From contig NC_077229.1 in NCBI RefSeq assembly GCF_027887165.1, positions 116,700,520 to 116,764,519 on the forward strand: a stretch of DNA of 64,000 nucleotides. Direction: 5' to 3'. Shown piece after piece: positions 1 through 11,599 of the stretch (position 1 is its first letter; each line of letters starts with the position of its first letter). The position numbers and the translations under genes were made by a program. The notes under the pieces were generated by a model that saw only the letters and a program-made list of their open reading frames with translations, did no database searches and was not told the origin of the DNA. The stretch is from Monodelphis domestica (lineage: Eukaryota; Chordata; Mammalia; Didelphimorphia; Didelphidae).

Positions 1-219
1 AAGAAAAAGAAGAAAGAAAGAGAAAGAAAGAAAGAAAGGAGGGAGGGAGGAAGGGAGGGAGGAAGGGGGGAAGGGAGGAAGGAAGGAAGGAAGGAAGGAA
101 GGAAGGAAGGAAGGAAGGAAGGAAGGAAGGAAGGAAGGAAGGAAGCGGAAGGAAGGAAGGAAGGAAGGAAGGAAGGAAGGAAGGAAGGAAGGAAGGAAGG
201 AAGGAAGAAAGAAAGAAAA
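1..219. repeat. (GGAA)n / (GAAA)n tetranucleotide microsatellite
   Basis: Almost pure purine strand built from GGAA units with GAAA and GGGA variants at both edges, and one odd CG interruption near position 145. It begins at the window edge, so its full length is unknown. Confidence 0.97.
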
Positions 220-534
220 CTTCTTAGTTTAGGGCACACAGCTTAGCCCTGAGTAATAAAACTTGGGAGGGTAGCAGATAGTGCTTCTCACAAGAACTGA
301 GTTAGTTTTGTAACAAGGAATACTACAGTGTTTGTACAGAAGTAAAGATAAAAGAATGGCTATATAAAATGTTCTAAAGATGTAGTCCAAGGACAAAATA
401 TTCTTCAGCTTGAAACCAATGAACACCTGAAAGCCTCAATAAAGAATCACATGACCAAGTTGCAAGAGATTACAGACACTTGCCTAGCCTGATCCAAAAT
501 CTTTCTTAAATATCCTTAGCAAATAGTATTCTAG
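220..534. other. AT-rich sequence without a recognised feature
   Basis: No repeat family, coding-like frame or RNA structure was recognised. A 65-codon minus-strand frame here has no family resemblance and is taken as chance. Confidence 0.5.
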
Positions 535-537
535 ATA

Positions 538-688
538 CAATTTGAATACCTCTTGTGAAGTGAGATCTATAAGACCTAGAGACATTCCATTCCATTATTT
601 ATCAACTCTAATTGCTAGAAAGTTGTTCTTTAACATGATTTGAAATCTACTCTGTCTGCAATTTCTATTTAAGAACTCTAAATCCATT
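538..688 (-). mobile_element. CR1/L3 LINE 3'-region fragment
   Basis: The stretch reads like the antisense of mammalian L3/CR1: a segment about attempts to relieve poor starts (AGAAAGTTGTTCTTTAACAT) followed by a GAAATCTACTCTGTCTGCAA-like block where L3 usually has GAAATCTGCCTCCCTGTAAC. Short and diverged, so the family call is by pattern only. Confidence 0.5.
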
Positions 689-693
689 AAAGA

Positions 694-1742
<1,049 letters not shown>

Positions 1743-1799
1743 AATTCCTTTCCCACATGTCTAGCAATAATGTCTTTTCTCGGTATTCTATTTTCCAGG

Positions 1800-1828
1800 A
1801 AAAAAAAACAAAACAAAACAAAACAAAA
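1800..1828. repeat. A-rich (AAAAC)n tract
   Basis: Run of A followed by AAAAC units. It may be the tail of an unrecognised retroposon. Confidence 0.7.
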
Positions 1829-1952
1829 TTTCCACTACCTTCAACTGATCATTATTTGACCTGTCTCTAGTGTATTAACCATTTAGTTCAACTTTCTCTA
1901 GACAAACATCAAAGTGTGTCACTAATCAATTGATGTTGTTAATGGTCTTTTT

Positions 1953-2016
1953 CCCCCCTCTCTCTCTTTCTCTTCTTTCCCTTCTTCCTTCCTCCTTCCC
2001 TCCCTTCCTTCTTTTA
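1953..2016. repeat. Polypyrimidine tract (CT/CCTT)n
   Basis: Imperfect CT, CTTT and CCTT units on the plus strand; a purine-rich patch follows at 2070-2130. Simple low-complexity DNA. Confidence 0.85.
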
Positions 2017-2369
2017 TATTATCATGAATAATATAAATGAAATCCCAATATAATTATCCCCTTCATTAATGGAAGAATGGAAAGAGGGAAGAGGAGAGGA
2101 AGAGAAAGGCAGGAGGAGATACAAGAGGAAAGATGGATATCATGTTCACATCTGAGAACTCCAGGTGTCATCTAACAAGGGCAAGCAAAGACATGATTAT
2201 CATTTGCCTTAATTATGGAGAACTATCAGAGCAGTAGTTATGCTTGGAAAGGATAAGCAACACCACCTCTTCATCTGTGTATTTTTATGTATCTCTGAAT
2301 TTAACTTCCACCTTGGTCAAGAAACCTTCCTTCAGTTAAAAGTAATCTCTTTCTTCTAAACTTTTTAGT

Positions 2370-2615
2370 CAGTACAGTGGCAAGAACCCTGGATCTGGCA
2401 TTAGCAAAGTGTAAGTTCAAATGTAGCTTCTGACACTATCTGTGACTCTGAGCCAGATACTTAACCTTGATGCACTTTAGTTTCTTCAACTGAAATGAGT
2501 TTGATAATAGCACCTATCTCCCAAGAGTTTAAAATTCTTCCAATGATTATGAAATGATATTATATTTGAAAGTACTTTGTAAATCACTTCATAAATGTTA
2601 GCTATGATTGAATCT
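2370..2615 (+). mobile_element. MIR-type CORE-SINE
   Basis: Contains the CORE-SINE order: an A/B-box-like head, GTAAGTTCAAAT, the block resembling TGTGACCTTGGGCAAGT, a CTCA…TCTGTAAAATG-like segment, then the tail GATAATAGCACCTATCTC and a TTGTAAA…AAATGTTAGCTATGATT end. A nearly full-length old SINE. Confidence 0.8.
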
Positions 2616-2721
2616 GTTATTTTGCCTGAACTTCTCTGCCTTCTACCTATTCTCTTAGTTATTTGTGCCTAGATATTTCCCCTTCACCTTCAAAAGTTCA
2701 TAGATCTAGATATATACTTCT

Positions 2722-2887
2722 ATTTAGAGGTCATCTAGTTCACCCATCTCCAATTCGACAGAAAAGAAAAGCGAGAATCAGAAATTTTAAGTGGTTTTCA
2801 CATAGTCAGAAAAATAAAAGCTACTGGAGAGATTCATACCCAGATTCTTTGATTCCTTAGCCAGTGATATTTCCATTATACCATGTC
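2722..2887 (-). mobile_element. MIR-type SINE, minus strand
   Basis: Antisense layout GGTCATCTAGTTCACCC, a gapped ACAGA…AAGTGGTTTTCACATAGTCA block, then CCCAGATTCTTTGATTCC and the ending TTCCATTATACCATG. This is the usual reversed MIR order. Confidence 0.7.
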
Positions 2888-3640
2888 TTCCTTATTCAAG
2901 TTTTAAGGCCTCTAAACTTACAAGAGGAATATTTGACTATATAAAAGGAAATTATATTTATCCCTATTAAATATTTATGTACTATATAAGGCTCAGCTTT
3001 CTGGTATATAATGTTACCTTGTATTTTAAAATTTTACAGAATTGATTAGCCATTCTTTTGAATCACTTATTATTAATAAATGTAATAAGCATGCTTTTGG
3101 GGCCTTCACTTAACTCGCTGATAATTTTTGAATAGCATAGGATTAATAATAGATCCAAAAAGTAGCTGGTTGCTAGTAATCTATTAATCATTCAATTTTG
3201 AGTAAAATCACTCAACCACTTCCAACTTAGTGAAATTTAGCATTAATTGAGCCCAATCAATCAAGCAACATGTACCTCAATATGTGTCAGACAATAGAGA
3301 GATAATGTGGAACACCTCTGTGTAAACACAGTAAAGGCAAATGCAAGAGGAAACCCCCCTCTCTATACAACCTGCTTTACAACTTTCAACTTTATGGCTA
3401 TTATAGGAATATATTGTGCCTATACAACATTTATTAAATTTTTGTTTTGTTTTTATTTTTGTCTTTTGAATTTGCTTAATGTGGTGAAGGGTTAGTTTGA
3501 AGAATACACTAATTTAAGAATTTAAGACTATAATATTAATACAAATAATAAACAAGCATCACTACAGTCTTAAAGATTTTCTTTGATCATTGAGAGATTA
3601 AGTGATTTGTCTAATGTCATGTCATAAAATATTCTCCTTA
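2888..3640. other. AT-rich sequence without a recognised feature
   Basis: Low GC throughout, with no family, ORF or RNA feature recognised. Confidence 0.45.
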
Positions 3641-3644
3641 TTCT

Positions 3645-3765
3645 AGGCTTCTACTCTTTTAGGGCAAAGCCTGTCTTTTGCCTCTTTTTTGTATCCCTAG
3701 TCCTTAGCCCAGTGCCTGGTACCCAGTAGATGTTTAATAAATGTTATTTGACAGACTGATCTAGT
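3645..3765 (+). mobile_element. L2 LINE 3' end
   Basis: Matches the L2 3' end: AGGGCAAAGCCTGTCTTTTG, GTATCCCTAGTCCTTAGCCC, AGTGCCTGGTACCCAGTAGA, then TTTAATAAATGTTATTTGA. Confidence 0.85.
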
Positions 3766-3809
3766 CCTGAATAAATTACTATGATTGTTTTGTTTATGAC
3801 ACATTATTT

Positions 3810-4050
3810 CAGACACAGAATAATAGAATCACAGATTTTCAGAGTTGGAAAAGAGGTCAACCATCAAATATATCCAAAAGGAATCTTTGCTTTAACATGG
3901 GGGAAAAATGTTTCCCTAGTCTTTGTTCAAAGATTCTCAATAAGGAGATTCTACCATATCCTCTTCATGCAGGTGATCTTTCCAATTTTCTTTATCTTCT
4001 TCCATGAATCTTCAACTCTATAGTAAAGCAAATTTATCCTAAAATTATTA
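3810..4050 (-). mobile_element. CR1/L3 LINE 3' end, minus strand
   Basis: Opens with the reversed 3'-terminal signature AATAGAATCACAGA…AGAGTTGGAAAAGAGGTCA and continues into the reversed 3'-UTR. Diverged. Confidence 0.65.
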
Positions 4051-4059
4051 TACTTCCAC

Positions 4060-5485
4060 TATTCATGAAACAATTAGTGCCAATTTGTTGCTCAAAAAGG
4101 TATTTTCATAACTAATTGTGTTTAATTGTGCTTGTTTCCAAATTTAGCAAAACACTATGTATTGCTGGGTAGAAATAAAGCATAATTATCATATTTCTAA
4201 GATGGAATGTAGTGCAGGGTTTCCTGCTAAATTCCAGTGACAAGCATAAGAGAATTTTTTAGAAAGGCAGCCCTGTTTGGTGCCAGGTTCAGTGATAATT
4301 TATAGCTCTCTGAGTTTCCACACCTGCTGCAAATTGCCCCAAACCCTCAACTTCTAGTGATCCTGAGCTGGTGGAATTTTGAAAGCATCTTTCACCTGCT
4401 AAGAGGTAACAAAACCCTTATCAGTGGGGTGCTTCTGTCCCTGGTCCTTTCTACCCCTGGTCAATCTGTAAAAAGTCCTCTGGCATGACCATATGGAAGC
4501 CTAGTGCATTCTTCAGTGGTAGACAATGCTACTGAGAAGACTAGATTCATCCAGCCAAATGTGAGGGGTAAGGTTAAGAGGGAAACAAACCACTGAGCTA
4601 CTTTCAGAGGATGACTGCTAATATTGGCACCCTAGGTGAGGGTCATTTTCTACCTACAGCTGCTTTGACCAGCAGCCCACAGGCCTGGGGCTGAAATAGA
4701 GCTTAAACTCTCATGTACTAGAAAAAAAAATCTGGTTAGTGTTTAGAGAAATAACACCATGAAACAATGTAGTCCTTGGGAAAATACTATACAAATAACT
4801 GACTGGCACATTTTCAGATACTTAGATGCATATTCTATGAATCTGTCAATGTGAGGTTTCCGTTCAGTGATGCAGAATCTACTCCTCCCATGTCTCCTCT
4901 CCTTTGTGACTCCCATTTCTGTTCTTTCAAAAATCTGTCAAAGGGGACTCACCGAACAAGCTGGGGACTACATTGTGGATCTCTTGATATCGCTTGGCAT
5001 ATGTAAAGCATTTACAGTAAATGAGTATTGAGTAAATCCTTATTACTGTGAGATATGTAATTGTGGTTATTACCATTCCTTTTTTATAGAGGAACAACCT
5101 GAGATCTCAGTTAATCTTGTTTGTCCTTCAGTCTTATAGTTGCTCTAAGATTGAAAAGTAAGAGTTAAAAAAAAAAAAACTCATTCTAAACCATAGTCAT
5201 GATAGTCAGACTCTTCTGCAAGCTTATTTCTGTCTATTTCTTCTAATCATTTCTTGGAGAACTCTTTCTTTTAGTTTATTTTCAACCTCCACACCTTTGG
5301 ATATTATCTTCCACACAATAATTACCTCTCATCACTTCTGCCTCTTAGAATCTGCTGAAAGGCTTATCTGAGATGTTCTCTCCTATTGAAAACATTTGAT
5401 AATCTTCCTATTTATTACTCTTTTCTTCCTTTGCAAATGTTAAACCTATAGTCAATTAACTGTGCCAATGCTCTTTCTTAATAGC
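4060..5485. other. Unassigned sequence, including a higher-GC island at about 4200-4720
   Basis: No repeat family was recognised. The part at 4200-4720 is less AT-rich than its surroundings and lacks simple repeats. It could be unique sequence or a conserved non-coding element. No open frame of note. Confidence 0.4.
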
Positions 5486-5489
5486 AGAA

Positions 5490-5762
5490 GAGGAAAAGGC
5501 TAAACATTTATGTAGTGCCTATCATGTACCAGGAACTGTGATTAAGTGATTTTATAAGCATTATCTCATTTGATTCTCACAACAACCCTATGAGGTAGAT
5601 TCTATTATTATCCCATTTTTTAAATTGAGGAAACTGAGGCAAACACTTTAAGTGACTTGTCCAGAGTCATACAACTAGTACAATATCTGAAGTCAAATTT
5701 GAATATGTGTTACCCTGATTGGATGTCCAGTGCTCTCTCTTTTGTGGCACTCCACAGAATAT
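5490..5762 (-). mobile_element. MIR SINE, minus strand, nearly complete
   Basis: Clear reversed MIR: CATTTATGTAGTGCCTATCA, TATCTCATTTGATTCTCACA, ACAACCCTATGAGGTAGA, GAGGAAACTGAGGC, a degraded TTGTCCAGAGTCATACAACT block and the closing GTGCTCTC segment. Confidence 0.9.
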
Positions 5763-5939
5763 AACTTCTTTGAAGTCTAATATCATTTCTACTTTGGTCT
5801 TTTTATCCCTTGCACCTAAGATCTTTTCTTCTTTGTTTTGAAGGGGAGGAGGAGATTGGGATTAGGGAGTAGAGAAGATCATCTCTCCTTAATCTCATTG
5901 GCATCTAAAACTCTTAGTATTGAAATACTCTCAACCAAT

Positions 5940-6105
5940 GCAGATCCAGTCTTTATAACTGATGATATTAGGAAACTGTCTTGGGATTAACCAGATTAAA
6001 TAACTTTTTTAAGGTCACACTGTCTAAATGAATCTGAAGAGAGATTTGAACCTAGCTAGCCCCTAACTCTGAGACCAGCTCTCTATTAACAGCACCAGAG
6101 GTGTC
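5940..6105 (-). mobile_element. MIR-type SINE fragment, minus strand
   Basis: Contains a weak reversed MIR core: GAGGAAACTG-like GGAAACTGTC, AAGGTCACACTG, GATTTGAACCTAGCTAG and the TCTCTATTAAC close. Confidence 0.5.
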
Positions 6106-7020
6106 AAACACTTGACCTTTGGGGCCCACAATACTCCTGAGTTCTGAGGAAACCAGGTTAAAGTGTAACTGAGAAATATTTTTTAGAAAGAAACAAAAAT
6201 AAAATAAAACATTTTAAAATTGTTCATATAGGCCCTAAGGGGTTTTACAATATGGACTAGGAGCCCCCAATTCTATTTTGAGTTTGACATTACTAAACCA
6301 CTCCAGAGGGGCATTTCATTATATATACCTCAGAGATACTACTATCTTCTTTATAAATTCTTGCAAGTTTAATCAAATTGATTGTTTTATAGCTCTGTCA
6401 TATTTCAGACTGGGCTGAAGTAAATGAGTACTGTGCTTCCTTCCAGTCAGCTCAAAAATTCTTTTAGAGAAAACTTTGGGAACAATTTGGCCTGGAAATC
6501 TTTAAATAGCAAGTCCCTTGCTTAGCTTCCTGGTGAAACTTCCTCCCTGGACCTGTGATGAATAACATACTCGGGTATATAAGAGAAATGGAAAGCAGAA
6601 AGAGAGAGAAAGGGAGACAAGCAATTCTAAGTCACAGACAAATCTTTCAGGCTTGTCATATGTTGAGATTAGAGGAGAGGTCAATTTGGGTCTTATTTCC
6701 TTGTTATAAATAGGATTTATTTATAGAATGTCCAAATCAAACCCCACAGAACCCTGTGGGACAATTCCACATGGGGGATATGATTGGTATCTCAAAACCT
6801 TTAGCTGTACATTTCTAGCTGCCTATCAATCTGGAAAGGTATTTCAAAGTACTTATCACTGTAATATCTAAGCACTTAGTACCCAAATCAACTCACCCAT
6901 CCATAATATGCTCAAAATAGAATGCCAGGAGGCCCAGAATGCTGAAGCAGAGTCAAGGAAAATATATTGAATTTGTTTTGATTTTTGTTCTCTTTTCTAT
7001 CTGGCTTGTGGTTGAATGTC
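6106..7020. other. Unassigned sequence
   Basis: No feature recognised. It has a short GA-rich patch (6598-6620) and a TATATAAG-like string near 6575, which might be a degenerate LTR promoter, but I see no matching LTR ends. Confidence 0.35.
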
Positions 7021-7027
7021 ACCTTGG

Positions 7028-7320
7028 GAGGCAGCATTTTGTAGGGTATAGAGCACTGGGCTGGGAGTAAAAAGACATGGGTTCAAATTTTGCCTCTGGA
7101 ACTTTCCAGTTATATTGAGCCAACAAAGCCTAGGCAGTGCTTTTTACAAATATTATCCCATTTGATCCCCACAACACAACCCTTTATCCTATTCACGAAC
7201 AACTGTCTCTAGAAAGATATTAATCCTCTCTGTGACTCAGTTTCTTCATTTCTAAAATGAGAGGGTTGGAATCAATGACCTGGGAATTCTATTCCAGTTC
7301 TAAATCAATACATTCATCAT
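7028..7320 (+). mobile_element. MIR/THER-type SINE with an internal minus-strand SINE scrap
   Basis: Head GAGCACTGGGCTGGGAGT and GGGTTCAAATTTTGCCTC; tail TTCTTCATTTCTAAAATGA followed by AGGGTTGGAATCAATGACCT and a CTATTCCAGTTCTAAAT end. In the middle (about 7125-7200) is reversed MIR text (ACAAATATTATCCCATTTGA, CCCCACAACAC), so a second fragment appears to be nested there. Confidence 0.75.
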
Positions 7321-7364
7321 TTATGAAAACAAGTCCTAGATGAACCATTTCTGTTCATAGAAGA

Positions 7365-7640
7365 CAGAACTCCACTTCTGGGAAAGAAGTTGGAGATGAG
7401 ATCATCTAGCTTCTCCATTTTCACATGAATCCCCTCAACAACAGTTCCCATAAATGCTGATTTGGCCTATTCATGAACATTTCTAATAAAAAGAACTTGC
7501 TATTTCCCAGAAAGATTTCAAATTCCAATATTTCTAAAAGTGAATTTGCTATCATTTTTCCTTAAAGCCATTTCTTCCATAAACTCTCCTTTTATGTTTA
7601 AGGGATCATCATTCTTCCAGATCTTCTTAGGTTTTCAAAC
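7365..7640 (-). mobile_element. CR1/L3 LINE fragment, minus strand
   Basis: Reads as reversed L3: GAGATCATCTAGCTTCTCCA followed by degraded 3'-UTR text with AGAAAGATTTCAAATTCC and a block ending near 7640. Confidence 0.5.
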
Positions 7641-7689
7641 AGAATCATCCCTGACTCTTACTTCTCTCTAATCCCATATATTGAGTAAA

Positions 7690-8140
7690 TTCCTGTTTCT
7701 CCTGTTTCTACTGCCAGCATGTGGTTTGCAACTGACCACTCCCCGATAGTAATACATCTACTACCTCATTTGACAATCTCACTACCTAGATTATTGTAAG
7801 AGCTGCATATGTAATAAAATCCAGTGGTTTCCTATTTTTAGGATAAAATGATAAATTACTCCGTTAAGTTTTTTTTACAGCCTCTATAATATTTTTTACT
7901 CATTGTGCATTATTCTCCCTCATGTTCTCAGTGATTCTGCCATTTGATCTTTTTTCTATCTCTCCTAATTGTCATACCATTTCCTATCTCACAGTCTTTG
8001 TACTTGACATCTCCCATGCCTAGAAAATACTTTATCCCCACTTTTTTCTACTGTAATCCTTTCTCCAAGTTACAACTTGTACATCTTCTGTATCTTTCCT
8101 AATGCTTCCAACTGCTGATTCCCTGCCTTCTAAATCATTA
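7690..8140 (+). mobile_element. L2 LINE, ORF2 C-terminal region
   Basis: Shows the pyrimidine-rich L2 order: TATTGTAAGAGC, CCAGTGGTTTCC, AGGATAAAATGATAAATTAC, a CTCCCTCATGTTCTCAG block, a TTTGTACTTGACATCTCCCA block, then TCTCCAAGTTACAAC. Frames are thoroughly broken, as expected of an old L2. Confidence 0.75.
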
Positions 8141-8149
8141 TATTTGTGA

Positions 8150-8184
8150 ATATGTGTGTATATATATATGTATATATAATGCTT
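8150..8184. repeat. (TA/TG)n simple repeat
   Basis: Alternating TATG/TATA units at the end of the L2 fragment. Confidence 0.8.
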
Positions 8185-8227
8185 TTTCTATATATTTGTA
8201 TTTATCATCTTTATCTTTTCTATCCAG

Positions 8228-8490
8228 ATAATAATAAGAGCTAACATTTATATATAGCACTTACTATATTCCAGATACTATGCTAAATGTTTTACAATTG
8301 TAATCTCTTAAATCCCTTCAAACAACCCTGGAGAATAGGTACTATTGTTATCATTCCCATTTACCTAGGAGGCAATGAGGAAGACATAGGTTAAGAGATT
8401 TAACCAAGCCACACAGTTAGTAAGAGTCTGATTTGGACTCAGGTTTATTGATTTTAGACCTAGAGTTCTCTTCACTGTGCCACCCATCTT
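8228..8490 (-). mobile_element. MIR SINE, minus strand
   Basis: Reversed MIR with AGCTAACATTTATATATAGC, CTATGCTAAATGTTTTACA, AACAACCCTGGAGAATAGGT, CAAGCCACACAGTTAGTAAG, TTTGGACTCAGGTTTA and the ending TTCACTGTGCCACCC. Confidence 0.9.
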
Positions 8491-8589
8491 TCTATCTTTC
8501 TAGTTACCTCTTTATCAACCTATCTCTATAACAGTATTTTCCCTGGTAGAATAATGAGTAATGTAATTAAAATGTAATGAGCTTCCCAT

Positions 8590-8695
8590 GAAATGAGACT
8601 GTTTCATTCTTTGTATTGCTATTCCCAGAGCCTGCCACATAGTAGATCTTTAACAAATGCCTGGGGATGAGTTGCTTAATAGATTGATTTTGTCC
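8590..8695 (+). mobile_element. L2 LINE 3' end
   Basis: TTTGTATTGCTATTCCCAGA, GCCTGCCACATAGTAGAT, CTTTAACAAATGCCTGGGGA: the standard L2 terminus. Confidence 0.8.
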
Positions 8696-9049
8696 TAATA
8701 TATCTTCTCTTCTATTAGATGACCATGTCTTGATCTTTCAATACATGGTATAAAAATGGTGATGTCAATTTGACAATATGTGGAAACTGATCATATGTGA
8801 CAGTATTCAGAGAAGACCCCAAGGTTTTGAGCCTATTGCTTGGAAAATTGACAAGCCACTTAAAAGGAAAGGAACACAGTGAAAAGGATAAATTTTATCT
8901 ATTAGATGAGGAACTTGAACATCATATTTATGCAGGGAAGGAGTGCAACAGAAGCCTGGAAATGTGGATAATGTTCAATCTGAGGGAGCATCTTAGATAT
9001 TAAGATCCATAAATTGTAGCAACTTGGATTCTTTGGAAGTTTAGAGAAA

Positions 9050-9285
9050 GGGCAATTAGGTGGTGCAGTGGATCTAACATCAGGCCTGGAGTCAGGAAGA
9101 TCTGAGTTCAAATCCAGACTCAAATACTTACTAGCTCTGAGATCCTGAGCAAGATAGTTTATGTGTTTGCCTTAGTATCCTCATCTGTAAAATGAGCTAG
9201 GGAAGGAAATGGCAAATTATGCAGGATTTTTCCCAAGGAAATTCCAAATGGGGACATTAAAATGAGATGTTGAAGACCAACAAAT
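9050..9285 (+). mobile_element. MAR1-type CORE-SINE with RTE-like tail
   Basis: GGCAATTAGGTGGTGCAGTG head, GGAGTCAGGAAGATCTGAGT, TTCAAATCCAGACTCAAAT, TCATCTGTAAAATGAGC, GGAAGGAAATGGCAAAT, then the tail …TTCCAAATGGGGAC. This is the typical marsupial SINE whose 3' end resembles RTE/BovB. It is the closest copy to consensus in the window. Confidence 0.92.
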
Positions 9286-9311
9286 TGACAATCTAGCTCT
9301 AATCTATTTTA

Positions 9312-9595
9312 GGGCATCTAGTTGGCTCCATGGATTAAGTACTGGATTTGGAATCAGGAAGACATCTTAATGAATTCAAATTTGATGTCAGACACTTACC
9401 AGCTTTGGACCCCCTTTGCCTCAATTCCTCCTCTGTAAAATGAGCTGGAGAAGGAAAAGACAAACCAATCCAGCATCTTTGGCAAGAAAATCCTAAATGG
9501 GGTCACAATCAGAAAAGATTGCAACAATCACAACCAATCAGAAAAGATCGAACAATGACACAACTACCACAACAATAACAAAGTATCCTAGGATT
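9312..9595 (+). mobile_element. MAR1-type CORE-SINE with RTE-like tail
   Basis: Second copy, about 30 bases after the previous one and in the same direction: GGCATCTAGTTGGCTCCATG head, GTCAGACACTTACCAGC, TGTAAAATGAGCTGGAGAAG, CAATCCAGCATCTTTGGCAA and the AAATGGGGTCAC tail, ending in A-rich ACAACAATAACA units. Confidence 0.9.
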
Positions 9596-9619
9596 GAAAG
9601 ATAGCAAATATCTTAGGAA

Positions 9620-9835
9620 TAATGGGATCAGTTTAGCTTTGTGGAAAAGGAAATGACTTCAGAATCAGAAATAACAGATTTCAAATCCCACCTTAGATAC
9701 TTTCTAGCTGTGTGAACCTGGCCAATTCTCTTAGTCTCCTTGTTTCTTTCTTGACTCATCTGAAAGAGAAAGATTTTAGCTTTAGATTTTAAAGGTTCCT
9801 ATCAGCTCTAAATATATTATCTGATGATCCTAATG
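9620..9835 (+). mobile_element. MIR-type SINE
   Basis: TTCAAATCCCACCTTAGATA, TTTCTAGCTGTGTGAACCTG, a CTCATCTGAAAGAG block and the tail AAGGTTCCTATCAGCTCTAA. Confidence 0.8.
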
Positions 9836-9879
9836 AAATGCAAATCCTGACCTCACCTTTTTATTTTTTTCCTGAACAA

Positions 9880-10000
9880 ATGAAGCAACAGAATTTTACA
9901 GAGTTTTAGTGAATTACATAAGTAGTATGTGTTAGAACCTAGATTCCACCTCATATTTTTCTAAGGACAAATACAGCATTCTTTCAATGACACTGTGCTA
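9880..10000 (-). mobile_element. MIR SINE fragment, minus strand
   Basis: Weak reversed core: TTACATAAGTAGTATGTGTT, AGAACCTAGATTCCACCTC, and the ending TTCAATGACACTGTGCTAC. Confidence 0.5.
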
Positions 10001-10407
10001 CTGCTGTTATATACTGGATCTGATGTCAGTCAATAATAAAGTATCTAATGGTTGTTTAATGGGTTTTTTTTGGAGTACTGCATATCAAAAAGAACCTTTA
10101 CAAATCAAAGAGTCTCCAGAGAAAGGAAAACAGGATGGTAAAGGATCTTAGGTCTGTTACATTATGACTTGGAGAAGTAATTTTAAATGATTACACCAGA
10201 CAAATTACAGGAAAACTGAAGGGGCATGGTTACTGACTTCATACATTTCAAAGAATCTCATGCTGGAGGGGAATTAGCCTTTTACTGGTTGGCCTCAGAA
10301 AGGAATACTAGGAGCAATGAGTAGAAGCCCTAAAACAGCTATTTTAAGTTTGAAGTCAAGAAAGAAGAAAAAATAAGGAAAGAAGAGAAGAAAAAAAAGA
10401 TAATTTC

Positions 10408-10860
10408 CTAAAAATTAGAACAACCAAAAATTTGCTTGGCTTCTACATCTGGAACACCTGTGAAAATGAACACTTGTTCAGTTTGCTTCACATCTGCTTT
10501 GAAAACAAAATATTTTCTTCTATTCTTTAGGAAGGTCAATTTCACAACCACATGGAGATTGAACTGGAGTGGGGAGATATTTGAGGAAGGGAGGCTAACT
10601 GGAAGATAACTGCAATGTCTAAATATTAGGAAACTGAGGGCTGAACAAAGGTGGTGGCCATGTAAGATGAGTAAAAGCAGGAATTGATGAGAGATGTTGA
10701 GAAGGTAGAATTGATGAGAATTGGCACCTGATTGGATATGAGATGCAAAAGAGTGTGAGAAGTCAAGGATGACACCAAGCTTTTGAGCCTGGTGAGCTGT
10801 GAAGATGAAGGTACTCTCCATAGTAATGAGGACATTAGGAAGAAGAGCTTTGGAAGGGAT
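10408..10860 (-). mobile_element. L2 LINE, ORF2 C-terminal region, minus strand
   Basis: The minus strand has a 137-codon frame (10408-10821) whose first part reads QKLGVILDFSHSFASHIQ. This is L2-like: the family has a …LGVI(L/F)D…L sequence followed by a cysteine/leucine-rich stretch in this region. The last ~35 codons lose the resemblance. Parsimonious reading: an L2 remnant with a chance open frame, not a gene. It would normally lie upstream of the L2 3' end. Confidence 0.75.
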
Positions 10861-11087
10861 ATTAGGGATATAATAAATTCATATTTGCATATTTTAATTT
10901 TAAATTATCTATGGGGGCTATCCTATATTCATATGAATTTTGTCACTGTGGGGAGTAATCCTTAGCATTATATATCACAAACAAAAGACTGAGATCTTAA
11001 AAAAAATTTTTGGCCAAAAAATAAGCATCCACCATCTAACCAACTTAGAGGTGAGGTTCTCTGAATTTACCTAGGTGAGTGCATTAT

Positions 11088-11336
11088 CTTCTTACCTCCT
11101 TCATTTAGAATAACTTCCTTCAGAATTTGGTTCATGTGCCACCTGTTGCTAGAAGTCTTTCCGGATCTTCCGAATTGTAAACGTCCTCTCCCTTCACAAA
11201 TTTTGTGGTATTTACTTGTCTCTTCACATTTTGTATCACCCAGTAGCATGTTATTTTCTTGCAGATGAGGTTATTTTTGCTTTCTGCGTTTGAAAGAACA
11301 GTACTCTGACCAGTGCCTTACAAATAGTAGGCAATT
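11088..11336 (+). mobile_element. L2 LINE 3' region
   Basis: GTGCCACCTGTTGCTAGAAG, TCTTTCCGGATCTTCC, GTATTTACTTGTCTCTTCAC, TTTTGTATCACCCAGTAGCA, CAGTGCCTTACAAATAGTAG: the L2 3' end in the usual order. Confidence 0.8.
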
Positions 11337-11575
11337 TGTATTCATCAGATCTTTCTCTAGAGGTGGATATACGCAAGGCATTCATCTGTTTTCTGTAGCT
11401 GTATATAATGCTTTCTGGGTTCTACTCATTTCACTCTCCATAATTTCAGGTACAATTTTGCAAGTTTGTTTTTTTTTTTCCCAGCATTAACCTGCTCATC
11501 ATTTTTTACATTGCATGGATATTCCATCACAATTGTATGCCCCAACTTGTTTAGCATTTCTCGAATATGTACATG
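11337..11575 (-). mobile_element. L1 LINE 3'-region fragment, minus strand
   Basis: Matches the reversed 3' UTR/ORF2 end of the marsupial L1 seen at 33613-34648: CTAGAGGTGGATA, TTCTACTCATTTCACTCTCC, CCTGCTCATCATTTTTTAC and ATATTCCATCACAATTGTAT. It abuts the L2 3' end. Confidence 0.8.
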
Positions 11576-11599
11576 TACATATATCTTACTGTCAGATGA

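Noticed and set aside
1-219. Tandem GGAA units considered as a CRISPR-like or satellite array
   Set aside because: Unit of four bases with no spacers: an ordinary microsatellite.
8902-9123. 73-codon minus-strand frame
   Set aside because: Falls across a MAR1 SINE head; the antisense of the SINE supplies the codons.
10408-10821. 137-codon minus-strand frame as a possible small gene
   Set aside because: Its first part follows L2 ORF2 and the flanks are L2, so it is a LINE remnant.
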